Both the position numbers and the translations under genes were made by a program. Source: Clostridia bacterium (GTDB lineage Bacteria > Bacillota > Clostridia > Christensenellales > CAG-138). Taken from it: a stretch of DNA of 64,000 bases. Below the pieces are notes generated by a model. It worked only from the letters and a program-made list of their open reading frames with translations. It was not told the DNA's origin and ran no database searches. This document shows, in pieces, positions 34,313-43,389 of this stretch (its first letter is position 1; each line of letters opens with the position of its first letter). The DNA lies in assembly GCA_016292635.1 (NCBI GenBank), contig JAEDIC010000003.1, forward strand, positions 1 through 64,000, written 5' to 3'.

Positions 34313-34341
34313 TTGAGTAAAGTACACAATTATGATACAAT
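34313..34341 (+). promoter_or_regulatory. Promoter of the E2-like gene
   Basis: TTGAGT (34313-34318) and TACAAT (34336-34341) are 17 bp apart, close to the sigma-A consensus, 58 bp before the ATG at 34399. Confidence 0.65.
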
Positions 34342-34398
34342 TTAACAAAATTTTAATGTTTCTGCGTTTTTCGCACTTTAGGAAGAATAGGAGGCTAT

Positions 34399-35304
34399 AT
34401 GCAGAACACTTTTAAAAAGGGTATCGGTGACCGTTATGACGGCTGGCGGGTAAGGAACGTGGACGCCGTATTTAACGTTATCCCTTTTATAATGCGCACC
34501 CGTTTGGATTCCCAGAATCTCTTTGAGGAAAATATCCCCATAGAGAATATAGAGAAATTCATTCGCAAACATCGTGAGGATATGCCGAACCTTACTTTCA
34601 TGCACGTTATCATTGCATCCCTTGTTCGCATGATCGCCGTAAAGCCTTATCTCAACAGGTTCATCATATGGAACAGGATATACGCCCGCAATTCCATCAC
34701 CATCTCCCTCATGATAAAGCGCAAACACAGCAACGTGGAAACCAACGTTAAGCCTGAGTTTGCCCCCACCGCCACCCTTAAGGACGTGGTGGACACCATG
34801 TCGGAACTGGTAAACGAGAACATCGACGACCAGGCCAACAACAATATGGATAAGATTGCCGGTCTCTTCGGCTACATCCCCGCGTTTTTGCTGAGGTTCG
34901 TCATATGGCTGGTTCGCTGGATGGACAACTTCGGCATCATGCCCCGCTTCATCGAGAAGATCAGCCCCTTCCATTCCAGCGCATTCCTTACAAACGTGGG
35001 TTCCGTGGGAATAGGCCCCATTTACCATCATCTGTATGAGTTCGGCACCTGCTCATTTTTCACCGCCATGGGCACCAAGCATAAGTTCCATACCGTAAAT
35101 TCCAACGGAGAACGGGAGGAAAAGCGGTTTATCGGGCTGAAGTTCGTAACGGATGAGCGCATATGTGACGGCGAATACTACGCCAGCGCTATGAAGGTGC
35201 TGAGAAGATTGCTGAATGATCCTGAGCTGCTGATGGTTCCTCCGGAGAATGTACCCATAGATGACGGCGTTCCCGCAAGGAAACTCAGGGTCAAAAAGAA
35301 CTAA
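34399..35304 (+). CDS. 2-oxoacid dehydrogenase E2-like acyltransferase without catalytic His
   Basis: A 301-residue stand-alone protein with the fold of the E2 acyltransferase catalytic domain; it has no lipoyl or peripheral-subunit-binding domain. The C-terminal active-site motif H-x-x-x-D-G is changed: residues 252-258 read D-E-R-I-C-D-G, so Glu253 stands where E2 and CAT enzymes have the catalytic His. A central helix-rich insertion (about 155-180) is hydrophobic. No E1 or E3 genes are nearby. It may be an acyltransferase with a different mechanism, a binding protein, or a structural relative. AGGAGG is 4 nt before the ATG. Confidence 0.8.
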   Translation: MQNTFKKGIGDRYDGWRVRNVDAVFNVIPFIMRTRLDSQNLFEENIPIENIEKFIRKHREDMPNLTFMHVIIASLVRMIAVKPYLNRFIIWNRIYARNSITISLMIKRKHSNVETNVKPEFAPTATLKDVVDTMSELVNENIDDQANNNMDKIAGLFGYIPAFLLRFVIWLVRWMDNFGIMPRFIEKISPFHSSAFLTNVGSVGIGPIYHHLYEFGTCSFFTAMGTKHKFHTVNSNGEREEKRFIGLKFVTDERICDGEYYASAMKVLRRLLNDPELLMVPPENVPIDDGVPARKLRVKKN

Positions 35305-35321
35305 ACGGAACAATTGGATAT

Positions 35322-35344
35322 CCGGCGGGCGGAAAGCCCGCCGG
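35322..35344 (+). terminator. Terminator after the E2-like gene
   Basis: CCGGCGGGC (35322-35330) pairs perfectly with GCCCGCCGG (35336-35344) around a GGAAA loop, followed by CTTTATTATTTG on the plus strand. Confidence 0.85.
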
Positions 35345-35408
35345 CTTTATTATTTGTTCTTCCAAAAACGGCCACATATACCGCAGCCGTCTTTGCTTTG
35401 TTAAAAAA

Positions 35409-36881
35409 CTACAGGCTCTCGAGAACGCCGGTGGCAGCGTTGAACTCCTCGATGAGCTTATCCATCTCATCGGCCTGAGCGTGCATATCGGTCCAGTAGT
35501 TCTCATCGTACCACTGCTGGTTGATCTCTTCGTAGGTCTTGCCCTGCTGCTCAACCCAGGTGTAGTACTTGAGGTTGTGTATGCGCTTGCGATCCTCGTA
35601 GGTGAGCTCCTGCATATTGTCGGTGCGGATGCCCTTGAGGTGCTCTGCGAAGTCCTCGGCGGCAGCGAATGCGTCGTATGCGCCCTTCTGCTCGTTCAAT
35701 TCTTCTATGCGGCTGGTGTACATGATGGCGGAGTCGGTAGCAACGGTGGCTACAACGTCATCAGAGGTCAGCTCGTAGTACTTGGCAAACTTGATGCAGC
35801 ACAGTACATTGGCGATGCCGGAGATGCCCAGCAGGCTCAGCTTCTCTACTGTTTCGGCGGGAACGCCCTGCTTTTCTACCAGATACTTCTTACCATCTTC
35901 GCTGTTGAAGAGGCGGAGCAGGTTCTGGGAATCGTCATCGTCAATGGCGATTACCATGTCGGTATTCTTTACGTTGTGGATCCAAGGCACGTGCTTGTCG
36001 CCGATACCCTCGATGCGGTGTCCGCCGAAGCCGTTGTTCAGCAGGGTGGGGCACTGGAGAGCCTCGCCTACAGCCAGCTTGGCATAGGGATACCTTTCCT
36101 TAAGCAGATCGCCTGCGCTCATGGTGCCTGCGGAGCCGGAGGTGAAGCAGGCGCCTGCGAAACGGGACTTGTCGGTCTTTATGGACTCGTATACTTCGGA
36201 GATGGCGTTGCCGGTGACATGGTAATGCCATACGCAGTTGCCCATCTCTTCGAACTGGTTGAATATGACTACATCGTCACGGGTGTTGCGCAGTTCCCAA
36301 GTCTTGTCGAAGATTTCCTTAACATTGGACTCGCAGCCGGGGGTGGCGATAACTTCGCCGGCGATTTTGCTCAGCCACTCAAAGCGCTCCTGGCTCATCT
36401 CGGCGGGCAGTATGGCTACGCTCTCGCAGGAGAGGAGCTTGGAGTTGAAGGCGCCGCCGCGGCAGTAGTTGCCGGTGGAGGGCCATACAGCCTTGTTGTA
36501 GGTAGCGTCGAACTGGCCGGTTATCAGACGGGGTACCAGGCAGCCGTAGGAAGCGCCTACCTTATGGCAGCCGGTGGGGAACCACTTGCCGATCATAACT
36601 ACGATACGGGCGTCCACGCCGGTAAGGCTGGAGGGAAGCTCGATGTAGTTTACTCCGCCGTAGTTGCCGCCATGCATGGTGGGCTCATTATGCCAGGTGA
36701 TCCTGAAAAGGTTAAGAGGATCAACATCCCAGAGGCCTACGTTCTTGAGAGCCTTCTTTACCTTGTCGGGAATAAGGGAAGGATCCTTCATCTGGGCGAA
36801 GGTGGGCAGAACTATCTTGTGCTCACGTGCCACCTGAATATTGTGCTGAAGCTGTTCGTTGTTCTTTTCAAGATTTATCAT
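35409..36881 (-). CDS. Fold-type II PLP-dependent enzyme (cysteine synthase superfamily)
   Basis: A 490-residue protein. The Lys of G-C-H-K-V-G-A-S is the likely PLP Schiff base, and T-S-G-S-A-G-T with G-N-Y-C-R-G-G segments shape the phosphate and substrate pockets. It is much longer than cysteine synthase (about 310 residues), having a longer N-terminus and a C-terminal acidic, Tyr/Trp-rich helical region. Clostridia carry a conserved group of this length, usually named only as PLP-dependent protein beta subunit; the reaction is not known to me. AGGAG lies before the ATG. It is monocistronic with AT-rich flanks (36882-37023). Confidence 0.85.
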   Translation of the reverse strand: MINLEKNNEQLQHNIQVAREHKIVLPTFAQMKDPSLIPDKVKKALKNVGLWDVDPLNLFRITWHNEPTMHGGNYGGVNYIELPSSLTGVDARIVVMIGKWFPTGCHKVGASYGCLVPRLITGQFDATYNKAVWPSTGNYCRGGAFNSKLLSCESVAILPAEMSQERFEWLSKIAGEVIATPGCESNVKEIFDKTWELRNTRDDVVIFNQFEEMGNCVWHYHVTGNAISEVYESIKTDKSRFAGACFTSGSAGTMSAGDLLKERYPYAKLAVGEALQCPTLLNNGFGGHRIEGIGDKHVPWIHNVKNTDMVIAIDDDDSQNLLRLFNSEDGKKYLVEKQGVPAETVEKLSLLGISGIANVLCCIKFAKYYELTSDDVVATVATDSAIMYTSRIEELNEQKGAYDAFAAAEDFAEHLKGIRTDNMQELTYEDRKRIHNLKYYTWVEQQGKTYEEINQQWYDENYWTDMHAQADEMDKLIEEFNAATGVLESL

Positions 36882-37023
36882 TTTCTGCTCCTCATAAAAT
36901 ATTTTTTTGAGATTTGTGGTTACGGAATTACAGTCTGTCTTTTTCGATACTATAAGTTTAGCTTTTTTTTTAACAAATGTAAAGTAGATTCCACAAAAAA
37001 TTTGTATTAATCAAAAAATATTT

Positions 37024-37728
37024 TTATGCGATGGTCAAAGCCAGCTCCATCATATGGGTAAAGGAGTTTTGACGGTCCTCGGCGGAGCACTCTTCGCCTG
37101 TTACGATGTTATCTGAAATAGTGCAGATGGCAAGAGCATTCTTGCCTGCCCGAGCCGCGTTCATGTACAATGCCGCCGCTTCCATCTCTACCGCCAGCAC
37201 GCCCATCTTCTGCCATTCAAGGCCCCGGTTGCCATCGTCATAGAAAAGGTCGTTGGAAAGGATATTGCCTACCCGGTAGTCAAGGCCCATCTTCTCCGCG
37301 GTATCCACAGCATTGCGAAGCATCGTAAAGCTTGCGGTGGGGGCGTATACACCGGGCAGCTGATACTGATCGGCGAATTTGGAATTATAGCTGGCGCTCA
37401 TGCCTATAACAAGGCTGCGAAGGGGTATATCCGCGTGCATTGCGCCTGCGGAGCCTATGCGTATGATATTCTCCACGCCAAAGAAATTAAACAGCTCATA
37501 GGAATAGATACCCATAGAGGGCATGCCCATGCCGCTGGCCATTACGCTTACCTTCTTACCCTTGTAGGTTCCGGTATAGCCCTGAACGCCGCGAACATTG
37601 TTCACGAGAACAGCGTCCTCAAGGAAGGTCTCGGCGATAAACCTGGACCTCAGAGGGTCTCCGGGCATAAGTACGGTTGGGGCGAAATCTTCGGGCTTTG
37701 CTTTAATATGGGGGGTGGGTACGCTCAT
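37024..37728 (-). CDS. deoD: Purine nucleoside phosphorylase
   Basis: A 234-residue hexameric-type (DeoD) nucleoside phosphorylase that splits purine nucleosides with phosphate. Landmarks are the N-terminal T-P-H-I, the phosphate Arg in G-D-P-L-R, R-I-G-S-A-G-A, and the E-M-E-A-A-A-L-Y segment that binds the ribose. The catalytic Asp is expected in T-I-S-D-N. The stop codon is followed by an AT-rich gap. It lies 17 nt downstream of rmuC and may be co-transcribed. It could act on nucleosides brought in by the NupOPQ-like transporter at 27-33 kb. Confidence 0.95.
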   Translation of the reverse strand: MSVPTPHIKAKPEDFAPTVLMPGDPLRSRFIAETFLEDAVLVNNVRGVQGYTGTYKGKKVSVMASGMGMPSMGIYSYELFNFFGVENIIRIGSAGAMHADIPLRSLVIGMSASYNSKFADQYQLPGVYAPTASFTMLRNAVDTAEKMGLDYRVGNILSNDLFYDDGNRGLEWQKMGVLAVEMEAAALYMNAARAGKNALAICTISDNIVTGEECSAEDRQNSFTHMMELALTIA

Positions 37729-37745
37729 GTGTGATTCCTCCTTAA

Positions 37746-39089
37746 TTATTGCTCGGTTTGTGTATTGTTATCGCAAGCGGAAATATCCGCATATACGTCT
37801 TCACCTTCAAGGGGCAGGTAATACTTTATCTCCCCCTCCGGCATCTCTGTTACACGGCGCAAGCTGGAGCGTATCTGTCTGGTCCTTACACCGATAAGCT
37901 TATCCAGATCCTCGTTTGCCTTTATAAGCTGCCTCTGGGTGTGGGTCAGCACTTCTTCAAACCTGCCGAATTCTGTTTTTACGGCAGAGAGCACCTTCCA
38001 TACCTCTCCGCTGCGCTTTTGTATAGCCACGCTGCGGAAGCCCATCTGCAGGCTGTTGAGCAGTGCCGCCATTATGCTTGGGCCGGCTATGCTTATGCGG
38101 TACTCCTTCTGAAGACGCTCCACAAGGCCCTGCTTCACCGCCTCGGCATACAGGCCCTCCGTGGGCAGGAACATTATGCCAAACTCCGTGGTATAGGGCG
38201 GATCGATGTACTTATCCCGTATATCCCTGGCAAACCCCCGTATGCGGGCCTTCAGCGCTTCGCTTGCCGCCGCTACACGCTCCGGACTGCCGCTGTCGTA
38301 TGCATCCATAAGCTCGGTATAGGCATCCGCAGGGAATTTTGAATCTATGGGCAGCAGCACATATCCACCGTCCTCGGCGGGCAGCTTTACAGCAAACTCC
38401 ACCCTTTCCCTTCCCTTTGGGGAGGTGGCTACGTTTACCATGTATTGGTCAGGTGTAAGTATATCCTCAAGTATGGCGGAAAGCTGAACCTCGCCCAGAA
38501 TACCTCTGGTTTTTACGTTGGTAAGCACCCTCTTCAGGTCGCCCACGCCAACCGCAAGGCTCTGCATTTCGCCAAGACCTTTATACACCTGCTCCAGCCG
38601 CTCATTCACCAGCCGGAAGGATTGAGTCATGCGCTCGTCCAAAGTGCGCTGCAGCTTATCGTCCACCAGCTTTCGCATTTCATCCAGGCGCACATTATTA
38701 TCCGCCTGTATTGCGCCCAACTTCTTTTCCATGGCGTCCCGGATATTCTCCAGCTTCTGCTCGCTCTCCATGGAAGATGTTTTCAGCCTGTTCTCCATCT
38801 GGGCCGCCATATCGCTTACGCTCCGCTGAAGCTGGGACATTCTGTCGCCCTGAGCGCGGAAGGAACTCTGCTGGTTTTCCGCAATCAGCGCACCCAGCGC
38901 CCGCACGTTTTTCTGTACGGAATCCGTAACCTCCATACGAAGCTCCCGGCGATCGTCGTCCATCCTGTCCAGCAGCTTTTCCTGAAGCCATTTCTCCATG
39001 CGTCCCTGACGCGCATGCAGCACTATCAGCAGCACCACCGCCGCCAGCATAAGCGCGGCTATAACATACAGGATAAAATACATAGGCAA
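37746..39089 (-). CDS. rmuC: RmuC-family DNA recombination protein
   Basis: A 447-residue protein: N-terminal membrane helix (about 3-22), a long coiled coil (about 35-165), and the RmuC nuclease-like domain (about 175-400) with G-I-L-G-E-V-Q-L, D-S-K-F-P and L-P-T-E-G-L-Y. RmuC limits DNA inversions at short repeats and has a restriction-endonuclease-like core. The C-terminal tail is acidic. It precedes deoD by 17 nt and lies 49 nt from the S-component gene. Confidence 0.92.
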   Translation of the reverse strand: MPMYFILYVIAALMLAAVVLLIVLHARQGRMEKWLQEKLLDRMDDDRRELRMEVTDSVQKNVRALGALIAENQQSSFRAQGDRMSQLQRSVSDMAAQMENRLKTSSMESEQKLENIRDAMEKKLGAIQADNNVRLDEMRKLVDDKLQRTLDERMTQSFRLVNERLEQVYKGLGEMQSLAVGVGDLKRVLTNVKTRGILGEVQLSAILEDILTPDQYMVNVATSPKGRERVEFAVKLPAEDGGYVLLPIDSKFPADAYTELMDAYDSGSPERVAAASEALKARIRGFARDIRDKYIDPPYTTEFGIMFLPTEGLYAEAVKQGLVERLQKEYRISIAGPSIMAALLNSLQMGFRSVAIQKRSGEVWKVLSAVKTEFGRFEEVLTHTQRQLIKANEDLDKLIGVRTRQIRSSLRRVTEMPEGEIKYYLPLEGEDVYADISACDNNTQTEQ

Positions 39090-39138
39090 GTCCCCTTATC
39101 TCAACAGTATACCGTCAGGGCCGCACGGCCTTTCACAC

Positions 39139-39621
39139 TTATCCCCTGATGGTTTCTATACCCTTTATCACTATTGAGCCCAGCACCGCACCGAGAACCC
39201 CCTGTATAAGGTTGGCAGGTATTGATATTACCGCAACGGACGCACCGTAAAGTATGCACTCATATGCAAAATACCCCGCAACCATAACAAGGCCGCAAAT
39301 GAGCAGCCTGAGAGCCCGCATATTTTTCTTATTCAGCAGCCTTACGGCGATAAACGCCATAAGTCCCTTTACTATAAACGTTGCCGGGGCATACAAAGCG
39401 CTTCCCAGCAGCAGGTCCGCAAGGGCAGAACCAACCGCCGCCACAGCTATTCCCCATGGGCAGCCAAGAAGATATGCGGCTGCGTATACCGCTGCGTCTC
39501 CGGCGTTTGCATATGCACCCTGAACCCCGGGAATAGGCACGGCGGCAAACATGGTGGTTATCACCACTATTGCGCACATAAGGCCCGCAAGAGTAAGCGT
39601 CTTTATTTTGTCATCATGCAT
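39139..39621 (-). CDS. ECF transporter S component
   Basis: A 160-residue protein with five or six membrane helices and the Ala-Asn-Ala-Gly-Asp segment near residue 40 that is common in substrate-binding (S) components of energy-coupling-factor transporters. It would bind a vitamin or its precursor and use the EcfT-EcfA1-EcfA2 module encoded 1-4 kb upstream in the same direction. The ligand is not evident; the COG4720-type group to which it seems to belong includes several vitamins. The SD (GGGAGG) overlaps the truA stop codon. Confidence 0.85.
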   Translation of the reverse strand: MHDDKIKTLTLAGLMCAIVVITTMFAAVPIPGVQGAYANAGDAAVYAAAYLLGCPWGIAVAAVGSALADLLLGSALYAPATFIVKGLMAFIAVRLLNKKNMRALRLLICGLVMVAGYFAYECILYGASVAVISIPANLIQGVLGAVLGSIVIKGIETIRG

Positions 39622-39629
39622 AATATCAT

Positions 39630-40391
39630 TTACCTCCCAAAATCAAAAGTATCAAAATCATGGTATTCCACCCGGTAAAGCATAAGTCCATGGGCGGGGG
39701 CGGTTGCTCCGGCATCGGAGCGGGAAAGGCTTTTCAGCGCCTTTGCAACGGAATCCTCATCCCGGCGGCCCGATCCTATCTCAAGGAGAGTGCCCACGAT
39801 AATGCGCACCATGTTGTACATAAAGCCGTTGCCGGAAATATCAAAGCGAAGCATATTCCCATCCCTGCTCCAGCAGGCGGAGTATATTGTTCTAACAGTG
39901 CTTTCAGGCTCTGTTCCGGTGGACTTGAAGGCGGCAAAATCATGCCGGCCCAACAGGACGTCAGCCGCCCGCTGCATTTTTGCGTCATCCAAAGGATAGT
40001 GGTAATGGAGGGCGGTATTTCTGTTAAAAGCCCCGGCATGGGGGCCGTTGTTTACGGTATAGCGATAGTGTTTTTTGACAACGTCAAAGCGTGAATGAAA
40101 GCCCTCTGCCTGGTCGCTGTAAAGTACGCGTATATCACGGGGAAGGCCCACATTCAGGGCATAGCAGAATTTATCCGGGGGTATTCGGCTGTCCGTATCA
40201 AAATGAGCTACCTGAGCCATGGCATGCACACCGCTGTCCGTACGGCCCGAGGCATGGAGAACAGGGCGGCTGCCCGTAAGCTTTTCCAGCTCCTTTTCTA
40301 TTATCTCCTGCACGGCGACGCCGTTTGGCTGGGTCTGCCAGCCCACGTATCCTGTGCCGTCGTATTGTATTATAAGGCGTATTCTCGGCAT
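39630..40391 (-). CDS. truA: tRNA pseudouridine(38-40) synthase
   Basis: A 253-residue TruA enzyme that makes pseudouridine in the anticodon stem-loop of many tRNAs. The catalytic Asp is in G-R-T-D-S-G-V-H-A, the N-terminal strand is I-Q-Y-D-G-T-x-Y-x-G-W-Q, and M-V-R-I-I-V-G lies in the C-terminal half. Length is typical. It follows a small secreted-protein gene by 24 nt at the end of the ECF gene run; this neighbourhood is common in Firmicutes. Confidence 0.97.
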   Translation of the reverse strand: MPRIRLIIQYDGTGYVGWQTQPNGVAVQEIIEKELEKLTGSRPVLHASGRTDSGVHAMAQVAHFDTDSRIPPDKFCYALNVGLPRDIRVLYSDQAEGFHSRFDVVKKHYRYTVNNGPHAGAFNRNTALHYHYPLDDAKMQRAADVLLGRHDFAAFKSTGTEPESTVRTIYSACWSRDGNMLRFDISGNGFMYNMVRIIVGTLLEIGSGRRDEDSVAKALKSLSRSDAGATAPAHGLMLYRVEYHDFDTFDFGR

Positions 40392-40415
40392 GGGCTTCCT
40401 CTTATGTCGTCAATG

Positions 40416-40823
40416 TCATTCCAGCGGCCTTACCGCGCTTCCATCCAGCCGCTGAACAAAGCACAGCTCCATCTCCCCATCCCTCAGGAATATGGTGATT
40501 ATGTCGCCGCTTTCCATGGTGAGCAGCAGCATATTTATATCCCCCACGGCGTTTATATCGCTTGGGAAGCCGCTGGCAATACTTGCTTCCACAGCCTGAG
40601 AAAGATCCTGACCCGCAAGAACATCGGCGATGGAGCTGTTATTAAAGCTGCCCATGCTGTACAGGTCGTCCTCCGTCATGGTATAGCCCCGCAAGGTAAG
40701 CTCGTCCACCACCGCCCTGTATGGGCTTTGAACTGTAAGCTTACCGTTTATCAGCACCGCGCCAACTATCAGCAGGGCGGCAACTATAAGCAGAATAACC
40801 TTTGTGCCTTTTGATATTTCCAT
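40416..40823 (-). CDS. Membrane-anchored protein of unknown function in the ECF-truA operon
   Basis: A 135-residue protein starting at ATG 40823, preceded by the end of ecfT (40825, one base apart). A basic start and one membrane helix (about residues 7-24) lead to a mixed alpha/beta extracellular domain (V-D-E-L-T-L-R-G-Y onward). No cysteine, lipobox or known motif is seen. The frame can be read 12 codons further upstream but then overlaps ecfT without an SD. Placed between ecfT and truA, it may be a local accessory; the function is unknown. Confidence 0.72.
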   Translation of the reverse strand: MEISKGTKVILLIVAALLIVGAVLINGKLTVQSPYRAVVDELTLRGYTMTEDDLYSMGSFNNSSIADVLAGQDLSQAVEASIASGFPSDINAVGDINMLLLTMESGDIITIFLRDGEMELCFVQRLDGSAVRPLE

Positions 40824-40824
40824 A

Positions 40825-41628
40825 TTACAGCACCACCTGAAGCGCCACGGTAAGACCAATCAGCAGCACCATGGACAGCGCCGCCCAGAGATCGCCTGTG
40901 GAATACTTGAGCACCGTCATGCGGGTGCGGCCCACGCCGCCGTGATAGCAGCGGCTTTCCATTGCCATGGCAAGCTCGTCCGCCCGGCGGAAAGCCGATA
41001 CGAACAGCGGCACAAGTATAGGCACCATGCTCTTTGCCCGCTGAATAATGCCGCCGGTTTCAAAGTCCGCGCCCCTTGCGGTTTGGGCCTTGGTTATCTT
41101 ATCCGCCTCCTCAAGGAGGGTGGGTATGAAGCGCAGGGCGATGGTCATCATCATCGCAAGCTCATGAGCGGGAAACTTAAGCTTGCTCAATGGCATAAGC
41201 ATCCGTTCAAGGCCGTCCGTCAATGATATCGGGGTGGTGGTAAGGGTCATAAAGGAAGTACCCGCAACCAGCAGTATCAGCCTTATGGTGATAAACACTG
41301 CCTGACGTACGCCCCCTGTGGTTATGCGTATTATCCACCAATCCACCAGCACGTCCCCCGTGGAGGTAACCAGCAGATTTATGATGAACATGAATATCAG
41401 TATAAACTTAAGAGGCTTAAGCGAGCGCACAAGGTAGCTTATGGGTACGCCGCTTAGCAGCGTTGCCCCCACGACATACAGTCCGGTGAACAGGAATACC
41501 CACATATCCTTAACAAAGAACACCTCGACGATATACAGCATCATCAGCGCAATCTTTGTGCGTGGGTCGAGCCTATGCACCGGAGAATCACCCGGAAAAT
41601 ATTGACCAAGCGTTATATCCTTAAACAT
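40825..41628 (-). CDS. ecfT: ECF transporter transmembrane component EcfT
   Basis: A 267-residue membrane scaffold protein that links the S component to the two ATPases. It has about five membrane helices and two cytosolic coupling helices with Arg motifs, A-R-G-A-D (about residue 190) and E-S-R-C-Y (about 232), which dock to EcfA1/EcfA2. The N-terminal D-P-R-T-K-I segment is diagnostic. Start overlaps the ecfA2 stop by 8 nt. Confidence 0.96.
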   Translation of the reverse strand: MFKDITLGQYFPGDSPVHRLDPRTKIALMMLYIVEVFFVKDMWVFLFTGLYVVGATLLSGVPISYLVRSLKPLKFILIFMFIINLLVTSTGDVLVDWWIIRITTGGVRQAVFITIRLILLVAGTSFMTLTTTPISLTDGLERMLMPLSKLKFPAHELAMMMTIALRFIPTLLEEADKITKAQTARGADFETGGIIQRAKSMVPILVPLFVSAFRRADELAMAMESRCYHGGVGRTRMTVLKYSTGDLWAALSMVLLIGLTVALQVVL

Positions 41629-42469
41629 TCTTGGCCCTCCCCAGCAGATAATCCCTCATGCCCTCCACCGTATACACGGGGGGCACGTCTATTCCCTTTT
41701 CCCTCAGCAGCAGCCCGAGATGGCTCACCTCAGGCAGATCAAGGCCCAGCTCCTCAAGGGGCAGGCTGCCGCCAAACACCTCCTCGGGGGTGCCGGTTGC
41801 AACGATGGCGCCATCGTTCATAACGGCTATTCTGCGGCTGTGGCGTGCCACGTCCTCCATGGAATGGGATACCATTATTACGGCGCAGCCGGTATCCCGG
41901 CGTATTTCATCCAGCGTTTCAAGTATGGCCTTGCGCCCCGCGGGGTCAAGGCCCGCCATAGGCTCATCCAGCACAAGGTATTCTGGCTTCATGGCGATTA
42001 TGCCCGCCAGCGCCGCCCGTCGCTTTTCGCCGCCGGAAAGCTCAAAGGGAGATTTCTCTGCAAATCTATCATAATCCAACCCCATAAGCTCCATTGCCTC
42101 ATGAACCCGGGCGTCTATCTCCTCTTTTCCAAGTTTCATATTGGTTGGGCCGTAGGCCACATCTTTGGCTACCGTCTCCTCAAAAAGCTGGTATTCCGGG
42201 TACTGGAAAACAAGGCCAACCTTTTTTCGGCCCTCAATGCGCTGCTTTTTATCCGCAAAGTCGTATCCATCAACAATGACAGAGCCTTCCTCCGGGGGCA
42301 TTATGCCGCCTATATGCTGCAAAAGGGTGCTTTTGCCGCTGCCGGTATGGCCTATGACGCCCCAGAATTCCCCCTCGTTTATTGTAAGGGAGATATCCTT
42401 CAGGGCGCGGCGTTGGCCCACGGTGCCTTTCATGTATGTATGGCTTAGGTTTTTTATCTCTATAGGCAT
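41621..42469 (-). CDS. ecfA2: ECF transporter ATP-binding protein EcfA2
   Basis: A 282-residue ABC ATPase: Walker A G-H-T-G-S-G-K-S-T, Q loop V-F-Q-Y-P-E-Y-Q-L-F, signature L-S-G-G-E-K-R-R-A, Walker B L-D-E-P-M-A-G-L-D and switch His in V-S-H-S-M. The Y-P-E-Y-Q-L-F Q loop is the EcfA2 type, while the partner gene has the N-P-D-N-Q type of EcfA1. It overlaps both neighbours (10 and 8 nt). With EcfA1 it powers vitamin uptake shared by several S components. Confidence 0.96.
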   Translation of the reverse strand: MPIEIKNLSHTYMKGTVGQRRALKDISLTINEGEFWGVIGHTGSGKSTLLQHIGGIMPPEEGSVIVDGYDFADKKQRIEGRKKVGLVFQYPEYQLFEETVAKDVAYGPTNMKLGKEEIDARVHEAMELMGLDYDRFAEKSPFELSGGEKRRAALAGIIAMKPEYLVLDEPMAGLDPAGRKAILETLDEIRRDTGCAVIMVSHSMEDVARHSRRIAVMNDGAIVATGTPEEVFGGSLPLEELGLDLPEVSHLGLLLREKGIDVPPVYTVEGMRDYLLGRAKNV

Positions 42470-43272
42470 ATTGCGTCTGCAAGCTCCTGTGCTGTTATGG
42501 CGTCGGCTTGGATATCCATCCCTCCGGCTATAAGCTCATCCCTGAGCCGGGCTATTGCAGGCAGGTCAAGGCCGTTTGCGCGAAGCTCCTTTCCCCTGCT
42601 GAATACTTCCTTTGGCGTGCCTGTCATTATGAGGTTTCCGCCCTTCATCACCGCCACACAGTCGGCCATGGCGGCTTCTTCCATGTATTGGGTTATCATT
42701 ACCACAGTCATGCCCCGCTCTTTATTGATGCGGCGCACTATATCCAATACTTCCTGCCTTCCCTGGGGGTCCAGCATCGCGGTGGCCTCGTCCAGCACCA
42801 GCACCTCCGGATTCATGGCAAGCATACCGGCTATGGCTACGCGCTGCTTTTGTCCGCCGGACAGCATATGAGGCGCGCTCCTTGCATATTCCGTCATATC
42901 CACCGCCTTCAGCGCCATGTCCACCCGAAAACGAATATCCTCTGAAAGTATGCCCAGATTTTCCGGCCCAAAGGCCACATCCTCCTCAACAACAGTAGTC
43001 ACCAGCTGATTGTCAGGATTCTGAAACACCATGCCCACCTTTTTGCGTATATCCAGGGTATGCTTTTCTTCCCGGGTATCCATGCCATCCACGGTAACGG
43101 TACCTTCCGTTGGCAAAAGCAGGGCGTTCAAGTGCTTTGCAAGGGTGCTTTTGCCGCTGCCATTGTGGCCTACTATTGCCAGCAGCTGTCCCTTTTCTAT
43201 ATTCAGCGATACGCCTGAGAGGGCTGTTCCCCCTTCGCCGTATCTGTATGTTACGTTATCAAGGGTTATCAT
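42460..43272 (-). CDS. ecfA1: ECF transporter ATP-binding protein EcfA1
   Basis: A 270-residue ABC ATPase: Walker A G-H-N-G-S-G-K-S-T, Q loop V-F-Q-N-P-D-N-Q, signature L-S-G-G-Q-K-Q-R, Walker B L-D-E-A-T-A-M-L-D and a Gln (I-T-Q-Y) at the switch position where most ABC ATPases have His, as is normal for EcfA1. I take ATG 43272 (GGAAG 8 nt upstream) over a GTG five codons earlier. It heads the ecfA1-ecfA2-ecfT operon. Confidence 0.95.
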   Translation of the reverse strand: MITLDNVTYRYGEGGTALSGVSLNIEKGQLLAIVGHNGSGKSTLAKHLNALLLPTEGTVTVDGMDTREEKHTLDIRKKVGMVFQNPDNQLVTTVVEEDVAFGPENLGILSEDIRFRVDMALKAVDMTEYARSAPHMLSGGQKQRVAIAGMLAMNPEVLVLDEATAMLDPQGRQEVLDIVRRINKERGMTVVMITQYMEEAAMADCVAVMKGGNLIMTGTPKEVFSRGKELRANGLDLPAIARLRDELIAGGMDIQADAITAQELADAICL

Positions 43273-43389
43273 TTCTATTTCTTCCACCGCAAAAACATAT
43301 TTTTCAACTTATTATAGCACACCCTTCCCCGCCTTACCACATATTCAAAAGGGAGCAATATTTATAAAATGGAAACATATCTTTAATTC

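Noticed and set aside
34255..34398. T-box or threonine leader before thrC
   Set aside because: No T-box sequence, specifier hairpin or terminator is visible in the 144-bp divergent region.
35481..37010. Plus-strand open frame of 509 codons
   Set aside because: Antisense to the PLP enzyme; the real gene on the minus strand has the active-site lysine motif and a proper start.
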